Source of the DNA: JBAZOB01 sp041648895
Lineage (GTDB): Bacteria; Patescibacteriota; JAHJAL01
DNA: 10,068 nucleotides
Reading direction: 5' to 3'
NCBI GenBank assembly: GCA_041648895.1
Contig: JBAZOB010000033.1
Coordinates: 1-10,068 of the forward strand
How positions within the stretch are numbered: position 1 is the first letter of the stretch; each line of letters begins with the position of its first letter. The notes below the pieces were generated by a model. It was not told where the DNA came from and ran no database searches. It saw nothing but the letters and a program-made list of their open reading frames with translations. Positions 1 through 4,165 of the stretch are shown piece after piece. A program made the position numbers and the translations under genes.

Positions 1-192
1 TATTACAAATTACGAATTGAGAATTAAAAAAAATTATTAGCCGCTTTTGTTATATCTATTTTATATTTAATAAAACTCGCCCTAGAAGGTCAGTATTATT
101 GATTAAGGGCTCACACAGGTTATTAAATATAAAATAGATATAACAAAAGCGGCTAATAATTTTTTTTAATTCTCAATTCGTAATTTGTAATA
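1..192. repeat. Perfect 73-bp inverted repeat with 46-base loop
   Basis: Bases 1-73 are the exact reverse complement of 120-192; I compared the arms base by base and found no mismatch. The loop (74-119) holds a smaller 5-bp stem, gccct at 79-83 with agggc at 106-110. The arms are AT-rich apart from the segment ccgcttttgtta. The outer end of each arm carries the motif attacaaattacgaatt, a variant of which recurs elsewhere in the window. The right arm ends three bases before the stop codon of the DHH gene, so transcripts of that gene would run into it. It could be a transposon-like remnant, a very large hairpin at a transcript end, or a fold-back assembly artefact, because the window starts exactly at the repeat's outer end. 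There is no gene here. Confidence 0.9.
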
Positions 193-195
193 TTT

Positions 196-1587
196 TTATA
201 TTAATGGTGGTAGGTTGTCGGTGGGGGGCAGGGGTTCTGGGGTGGGAGTTGGATTATTATTTGATGGTGTTGGGGCTTTAGTTGGTTGGCTGGGGTTGTC
301 TGGTATTGATGTGGTTTGATTGCTATTATCGAGTATGGCTGGCTCGGTTGTTTCGGTTGGGGGTGTTATTGATGATTCTGCCGGGGGAATTAGAGTTGAA
401 TTTTGGTTAGTGACAGTCGGGTCAATATTTGGTTTTGATTCACTGGATAGATGTTTTTCGATAGTCTGGAGAACTTTTTCTTCAGCTTCGGCTAGAGTCA
501 TGTCATAGAGACGGAAACCACTGGATTGGGAATGTCCACCGCCACCCAATTCGGTGGCAATCGCATTGATATCGATGGGCGGGTTGGAACGTAGGCTGCC
601 CTTGATTAGTTCTTCTGTTTGAACGATTAATAAAAAGATGTCAGTGTCTGGTAAATTGCGGATGAGGGCTTCGATTACGCCACTGGTGTCATTGGGTTCA
701 GCGCCGGCTTCTTTGAGGTCGGCTAAAGAAATGGCTGACCAGGCTAGCTTGAGGCTAGGCTTGGTGCGAAGTTTGGTGAGAATTTTACCCCAAATCTTTA
801 ATCTGGGTAAAGGTTGAGTTCGAAAAATATTTTTAATGATTTCCAGGTGTTCGGCCCCGCCGGCAATCATTTGGGCGGCGACGGTCAGAGATTTGGAAGT
901 GGTGTTGCTATTTTGGAAACTGGCTGTGTCTCCTAAAATACCAGTTAGGATGCAAGTGGAGATGCTACTGTCTAATAGTGGTTTGTCAGTTGATAGGGCT
1001 TCAATAATGGAAACGAGAATTTCGCAAACCGAGGAGCTTTTGGGGTCAACCAAATTTATCTCGCCAAAATTGTTGTTGTCGCCGTGATGGTCGATATTGA
1101 TAATTGGAATTTCAAAGAATAGTTCGGAATTTTCGTCATATATTTTATCCAAGCGGTCTAGATTGGGTGTGTCGGTGACGATAATGAGATCAAATTGATG
1201 TTTGCCTTCGCGGATAGTAACGTCATCTTGAGAGAAATTACCGCTGTCGGGAGTGACGATTAGATGAATTTTATCGTCTTCGGTTTGATATTTTACTTTG
1301 TGCGGTCCGCCGGTGTGGGTAGTGTTGAGGGTAATGATAAATTGTCTGGTGCCGACTATTTCATTTTTAACACTATCAAAATCCGGTAAAAATTGGTGTT
1401 TATCTGAGTTTTGGCCACTACAAGCCACGGTGATGTTTTTGCCCAGTTTTTTTAGAGTATGAGACAGAGCTAAAACTGAACCAATGGCGTCTTCATCGGG
1501 ATTGACATGGGAGACCAATAGTATATTGTTAGCGTTTTTTATTTTTTCAACTATTTGTTGTTTGGGGGATTTTTTTTCGATGTTCAT
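196..1587 (-). CDS. DHH/DHHA1-family phosphoesterase, NrnA-like (oligoribonuclease / pAp phosphatase type)
   Basis: The 463-residue protein is predicted to hydrolyse phosphodiester or phosphomonoester bonds in short oligonucleotides or pAp in the cytoplasm, using two metal ions. Metal-binding motifs are in the family order: H27-x3-D31-x-D33, D139 in VTDTPN, the DHH triad at 166-168 in NIDHHGD, and D220 in ILGDTASF. The DHHA1 substrate-binding domain ends in the glycine-rich GGGGHSQSSGF at 348-358. Two features are unlike classical NrnA. There is an extra segment at about residues 80-130 between the first motif and D139. There is also a disordered tail from about 381 to 463 rich in Pro, Thr, Asn and Ser. 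The ATG has no Shine-Dalgarno site but lies about 50 bases from a good promoter's predicted start. The gene stands alone, divergent from rpsT. Family assignment is firm; the exact substrate is inferred. Confidence 0.9.
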   Translation of the reverse strand: MNIEKKSPKQQIVEKIKNANNILLVSHVNPDEDAIGSVLALSHTLKKLGKNITVACSGQNSDKHQFLPDFDSVKNEIVGTRQFIITLNTTHTGGPHKVKYQTEDDKIHLIVTPDSGNFSQDDVTIREGKHQFDLIIVTDTPNLDRLDKIYDENSELFFEIPIINIDHHGDNNNFGEINLVDPKSSSVCEILVSIIEALSTDKPLLDSSISTCILTGILGDTASFQNSNTTSKSLTVAAQMIAGGAEHLEIIKNIFRTQPLPRLKIWGKILTKLRTKPSLKLAWSAISLADLKEAGAEPNDTSGVIEALIRNLPDTDIFLLIVQTEELIKGSLRSNPPIDINAIATELGGGGHSQSSGFRLYDMTLAEAEEKVLQTIEKHLSSESKPNIDPTVTNQNSTLIPPAESSITPPTETTEPAILDNSNQTTSIPDNPSQPTKAPTPSNNNPTPTPEPLPPTDNLPPLI

Positions 1588-1643
1588 GGGAAAATAATTA
1601 TAAATTAGATGGATTGGAATTTTTTATTGTATATAAACATTGT

Positions 1644-1673
1644 ATTGTATCATTAAATTGCTGTTTCTGTCAA
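1644..1673 (-). promoter_or_regulatory. Sigma-70-type promoter for the DHH phosphoesterase gene
   Basis: Read on the minus strand, a consensus TTGACA (1673-1668) is followed after 18 bases by TACAAT (1649-1644), one base from TATAAT. A second TACAAT overlaps at 1644-1639. Transcription would start near 1637, giving a leader of about 50 bases before the ATG at 1587. The match to consensus is seen directly; activity is inferred. Confidence 0.7.
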
Positions 1674-1745
1674 CGGGTGGTGATTGGAAAAAAGGCAGTG
1701 GAAGTGTGTTTTTGTTTATAATATACTATATTATAGATCGGGGGG

Positions 1746-1775
1746 TTGGGCAATGACAGGAATATATATTATAAT
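1746..1775 (+). promoter_or_regulatory. Possible promoter for rpsT
   Basis: TTGGGC (1746-1751) and TATAAT (1770-1775) are 18 bases apart, upstream of rpsT. The -35 match is weak. Another TATAAT lies at 1717-1722 without a clear -35, so the real start could be either. The 1776-1848 leader is almost pure A and T, made of repeated attaatta-like units, and I see no ribosome binding site in it. Confidence 0.35.
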
Positions 1776-1848
1776 TAATAATGAATAGTTAATAATGGAT
1801 GATGAATGATTATTAATTATTGATTATTAATTATTAATTTTTTTTATT

Positions 1849-2130
1849 ATGGCGAATATCAAAAGTGCAAAAAAAAGGATCAGAACATCGGAAAAGGCTC
1901 GGGTACGAAATTTGGGCCGAAAGAGAGCGGCTAAATCGTCGGTCAAAGATGTAATAAAAAAAGCGATTGGTGAAAAGAAATCAGTGCTTGAAATTAAAGA
2001 AGAGTTATCTCGGGCTTATAAGTCGGTTGATAAAGCGGCGGCCAAGGGTGCTATTCATCGTAATCGGGCCAACCGAATGAAAAGTCGGATGATGAACCAG
2101 ATCAATCGGGCGGGAGTGAGAGGGAAATAA
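1849..2130 (+). CDS. rpsT: 30S ribosomal protein S20
   Basis: The 93-residue protein is a primary 16S rRNA-binding protein of the small ribosomal subunit. It starts with the family signature MANIKSAKKRIRTSEKARVR and keeps the Lys/Arg-rich helical pattern to the end, including GAIHRNRANRMKSRMM near the C-terminus; the length is normal for S20. The start is certain because the N-terminal signature begins at the ATG. The leader is AT-only just before the ATG and has no visible Shine-Dalgarno site. In other bacteria S20 synthesis is controlled at translation by free protein, so a weak initiation region would fit, but no control structure is evident here. An unrelated small membrane-protein gene follows after 18 bases and is probably cotranscribed. 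Confidence 0.97.
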   Translation: MANIKSAKKRIRTSEKARVRNLGRKRAAKSSVKDVIKKAIGEKKSVLEIKEELSRAYKSVDKAAAKGAIHRNRANRMKSRMMNQINRAGVRGK

Positions 2131-2139
2131 TTTAAAAAC

Positions 2140-2145
2140 GGAGGG
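2140..2145 (+). promoter_or_regulatory. Ribosome binding site of the 44-residue membrane protein
   Basis: GGAGGG lies three bases before the ATG at 2149. Spacing is slightly short but the match to the anti-Shine-Dalgarno is strong. It is the main evidence that this small frame is translated. Confidence 0.65.
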
Positions 2146-2148
2146 CAT

Positions 2149-2283
2149 ATGAAAGGTTTCGGCCGGATTTTGATGACGGTCGTGGTGGTGGCGCTGGCGC
2201 TGGCTTTGATATATATGGCTAGCGGGTTTTTGCGTAACGTCTGGCCGAGCTGGTGGGATTGGATTTTGAGCAAGTTGCCATAA
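2149..2283 (+). CDS. Small single-pass membrane protein, 44 residues, unknown function
   Basis: This short gene follows rpsT by 18 bases and has a strong Shine-Dalgarno sequence (ggaggg at 2140-2145), unlike rpsT itself. The translation begins MKGFGRILMTVVVVALALAL. It has a short basic N-terminus (K2, R6), a hydrophobic span at about residues 7-24 (ILMTVVVVALALALIYMA), and a tryptophan-rich amphipathic end containing VWPSWWDWILSKLP. This fits an N-in, C-out single-span protein with an interfacial helix, or possibly an uncleaved signal anchor. I do not recognise a family. The good ribosome binding site, the tight spacing and the coherent membrane topology argue it is real rather than a chance frame. 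It ends just before a palindromic repeat that may also terminate the transcript. Confidence 0.7.
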   Translation: MKGFGRILMTVVVVALALALIYMASGFLRNVWPSWWDWILSKLP

Positions 2284-2284
2284 G

Positions 2285-2466
2285 TAATTTACGAGTTGTG
2301 CTAATTAGTCGTTCCCCTGTCATCCCCGCCTTGAGCGGGGATTTCATCATTAAGTTTATTATAAACGCCTTATTGATGAGATCCCCGATAACCGGAGCGC
2401 TCCGCTATGCTCCGCTTCCGGTCGGGGATGACATGAGGGATGGTTAATTAGCACTACTCATTAATT
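2285..2466. repeat. Palindromic intergenic element, copy 1 (about 182 bp)
   Basis: The arms form an imperfect inverted repeat: the left carries gttgtgctaattagt, then gtcatcccc at 2319-2327; the right carries ggggatgac at 2424-2432, then ttaattagcactactca. Inside are three nested hairpins: atccccgc/gcggggat (2322-2329 with 2335-2342), catca/tgatg (2345-2349 with 2374-2378), and atccccga/tcggggat (2381-2388 with 2422-2429). The last continues as an imperfect stem, accggagcg with cgcttccggt. A shorter copy with the same ends lies at 3467-3579. It sits between two convergent genes, where such stems could stop transcription from both sides. No coding sequence is evident; it resembles a non-autonomous REP or MITE-type element. 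Confidence 0.8.
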
Positions 2467-2497
2467 AATATGATATTAAAATTAATTTTGCACCACT

Positions 2498-2514
2498 CGT
2501 TAATTTGTAATTAC
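2498..2514. repeat. Dispersed AT-rich motif at the holA 3' end
   Basis: The sequence cgttaatttgtaattac matches the motif at the outer ends of the 1-192 inverted repeat and the one beside the polA start at 7049-7071. A looser version lies at 2284-2300. Here it supplies the stop codon and last codons of holA. Confidence 0.5.
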
Positions 2515-3441
2515 TTTAAATATTTCCGTGGGGAAGTCGGATTGGCCGGTTTTGAGGCGGTAGTCGGTTTGGGCGAGGCGGTGATGAATTTGGACTAGTT
2601 CGGGAAGGGAAAAGTGGCGGGTTTGTTCCAAACATTTTTTGATGACAAAGGGGTGGATATTGGTTTGTTGGTGGATGTCGCTGGGATTGATATGCTGATT
2701 ATTTAATTCTTTAACGGCAATTAGATTTTGGAGGTGAGTGGCGAGGGAAGCGATGATTTTTAGTGGATCCTCGCCCCGGTGAGTCAAGTTGATAGCAGTT
2801 TGGTAGGCCAAGCTGTTTTTTTTGTGTCCGATCTGGTCGGTGAGGTCAAAAATTATTTCGGTGGGTATGGGTGGGGTTAGTTCATCAATAGTATGGGCAG
2901 TGATTTTATCGGGTGAATGGGTGGTGGCTTTGGTTATTTCGTTGACCAGTGCGAAAGTGGTTGGCGCCCGGTCGACTAAAATGTTTATGGCTTGATGATC
3001 GATATTTATTTGGCGCTCGCGGCAGTAATTTTTGGTCCAGTTGATTAGGGCCGGTTTTTTTAACAAGTTGAATTCTTCAATATTGCAGTTTGCCCCGATC
3101 ATTTTCTTGATTTTTCGATAGATTTGGCTTCGTTTGTCGAAATTATCTTGTTCCCAAATAATGATTATATTATTGGGGTCGGGATGGTCGAGATAATTAA
3201 TCATTATTTCTTGGGCTTTGACTTGGTTTTTGGTGGTGAAGAGGTTTTTGATGATGGTGATTTTTCGGGAGGTAAAAAGAGCTAGCGGTTCCAGGTTTTC
3301 GGCGAGTGGCTGGGGCAAGATGGTGGTACCGTCCAGTTTTTGGACAGCAATATCCGGATCAGTCTTTTTTAGCTGATTGATGGTTTGGTCGATGTATTGT
3401 TTGGCCCGGAAGGTATCGGGGCCGAAGAGAAAATATAACAT
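2500..3441 (-). CDS. holA: DNA polymerase III delta subunit (clamp-loader)
   Basis: The 313-residue protein is the delta subunit of the clamp loader, which opens the sliding clamp ring during DNA replication. It begins MLYFLFGPDTFRAKQYI, the usual N-terminal strand and FGPDxFR motif. Next comes LFTSRKITIIKNLF (56-69), then the hydrophobic strand NIIIIWEQDNFDKRS (91-105) typical of delta. The C-terminal helical domain contains HPFVIKKCLEQTRHFS (263-278) and AQTDYRLKTGQSD (290-302), a good match to the family's end region. The length is normal. The ATG has no Shine-Dalgarno sequence; the leader is AT-rich. It is the last gene of a minus-strand series after polA and the RdgB-like gene, separated from the latter by repeat copy 2. 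Its last codons (VITN, stop) lie in an AT-rich motif, gtaattacaaatta, seen at other gene ends here. Confidence 0.88.
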   Translation of the reverse strand: MLYFLFGPDTFRAKQYIDQTINQLKKTDPDIAVQKLDGTTILPQPLAENLEPLALFTSRKITIIKNLFTTKNQVKAQEIMINYLDHPDPNNIIIIWEQDNFDKRSQIYRKIKKMIGANCNIEEFNLLKKPALINWTKNYCRERQINIDHQAINILVDRAPTTFALVNEITKATTHSPDKITAHTIDELTPPIPTEIIFDLTDQIGHKKNSLAYQTAINLTHRGEDPLKIIASLATHLQNLIAVKELNNQHINPSDIHQQTNIHPFVIKKCLEQTRHFSLPELVQIHHRLAQTDYRLKTGQSDFPTEIFKVITN

Positions 3442-3466
3442 AATGAAAAATGAATAATCGATTATT

Positions 3467-3579
3467 AATTAATGAGTTGCGCTAATTAGTCATTTCCCCT
3501 GTCATCCCCGATAACCGGATCGCTCCGCTTCCGGTCGGGGATGACACGAGGGATGGTCAATTAGCACAACTTATTAATT
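3467..3579. repeat. Palindromic intergenic element, copy 2 (about 113 bp)
   Basis: This is a shorter relative of the 2285-2466 element, with the same ends. The left has aatgagttgcgctaattagt, then gtcatccccga at 3501-3511; the right has tcggggatgac at 3535-3545, then ttagcacaacttattaatt. The stem atccccga/tcggggat (3504-3511 with 3535-3542) continues through accgga and tccggt. Compared with copy 1 it lacks the inner hairpin and the catca/tgatg palindrome. It separates holA from the RdgB-like gene on the minus strand and extends into the latter, supplying its final codons and stop. Confidence 0.8.
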
Positions 3580-4165
3580 TTTTCATGGCATCAATTTGCG
3601 GTTTGAATTCTAGATAGTATTCTTCATTGGTGTGTAAAATTGGTGATTGGCCGGTGGCGGGAGAAAGGTAGAGATTGCGCATGGGCATGTAGATGTCGAT
3701 GGGTTCGGTAATGTGGTTGGTTAAAATATAGTGGCGTTGGTAGTTGGTTTGTTTGATCGTGCCGTCGGGAAAAAGGATAGTCCAGTAGTCGGTGTAGTAG
3801 AAATCTTTTTGGCCACCGTATTTGTTGGCGAGTTTAATGTAGTAATCGATCATTTTCCCGGCGATTTCTTCTTGAGTGAGCCTTGATTCATCTAATCCTT
3901 CGAGGGCGGCGCGGCGGACATGAGTGGGATCGAAGTTTTCTCCGGTAAAGAATACGGCGGTGTCGCCGGCCAGGACGGGGTATTGGTATTTTTCTTTGTA
4001 AGGTAATACTTTTAATAACGAGTTTTCGGTGCCATCGCGGCCGGTTTCAGCGACATCGATATATTCTGGCACTAGTTCAATTTCGACACTGGGGTCGATT
4101 TTTTTAAATATTTTCTGTAAGCGGGTGAGTTTGTGTTGATTACTGGAGGCGAGGTAGATTTTCAT
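3557..4165 (-). CDS. Divergent RdgB/HAM1-like non-canonical purine NTP pyrophosphatase
   Basis: The 202-residue protein starts like a HAM1/RdgB enzyme, which cleaves ITP, dITP or XTP to the monophosphate so that they are not built into nucleic acid. The phosphate-binding motif SSNxxK is present (SSNQHK, 7-12). So are the conserved acidic and basic pair in TENSLLK (46-52) and a metal-site GDT at 67-69 in place of the usual DDSG. The second half departs from the family: I cannot find GGFGYDP or the SHR motif, and the region reads MRNLYLSPATGQSP instead. Substrate and activity are therefore uncertain. The start overlaps the polA stop as ATGA, with GGAG five bases upstream (4174-4171), so translation is likely coupled to polA. 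The last six residues (LISCAN) and the stop come from repeat copy 2. Confidence 0.65.
   Translation of the reverse strand: MKIYLASSNQHKLTRLQKIFKKIDPSVEIELVPEYIDVAETGRDGTENSLLKVLPYKEKYQYPVLAGDTAVFFTGENFDPTHVRRAALEGLDESRLTQEEIAGKMIDYYIKLANKYGGQKDFYYTDYWTILFPDGTIKQTNYQRHYILTNHITEPIDIYMPMRNLYLSPATGQSPILHTNEEYYLEFKPQIDAMKKLISCAN

Noticed and set aside
1588..1848. tRNA or other structured RNA in the DHH-rpsT gap
   Set aside because: I found no cloverleaf or conserved RNA motif; the region is promoter sequence and AT-rich repeats.
2055..2447. Open frames on both strands across the small membrane gene and repeat copy 1
   Set aside because: They lack ribosome binding sites, one is antisense to rpsT and the other reads through a palindromic repeat; the 44-residue frame has better support.
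4162..4164. Alternative genetic code with TGA read as glycine or tryptophan
   Set aside because: PolA ends at TGA exactly where the family ends and overlaps the next start as ATGA; the RdgB-like gene also ends in TGA and tryptophan uses TGG.
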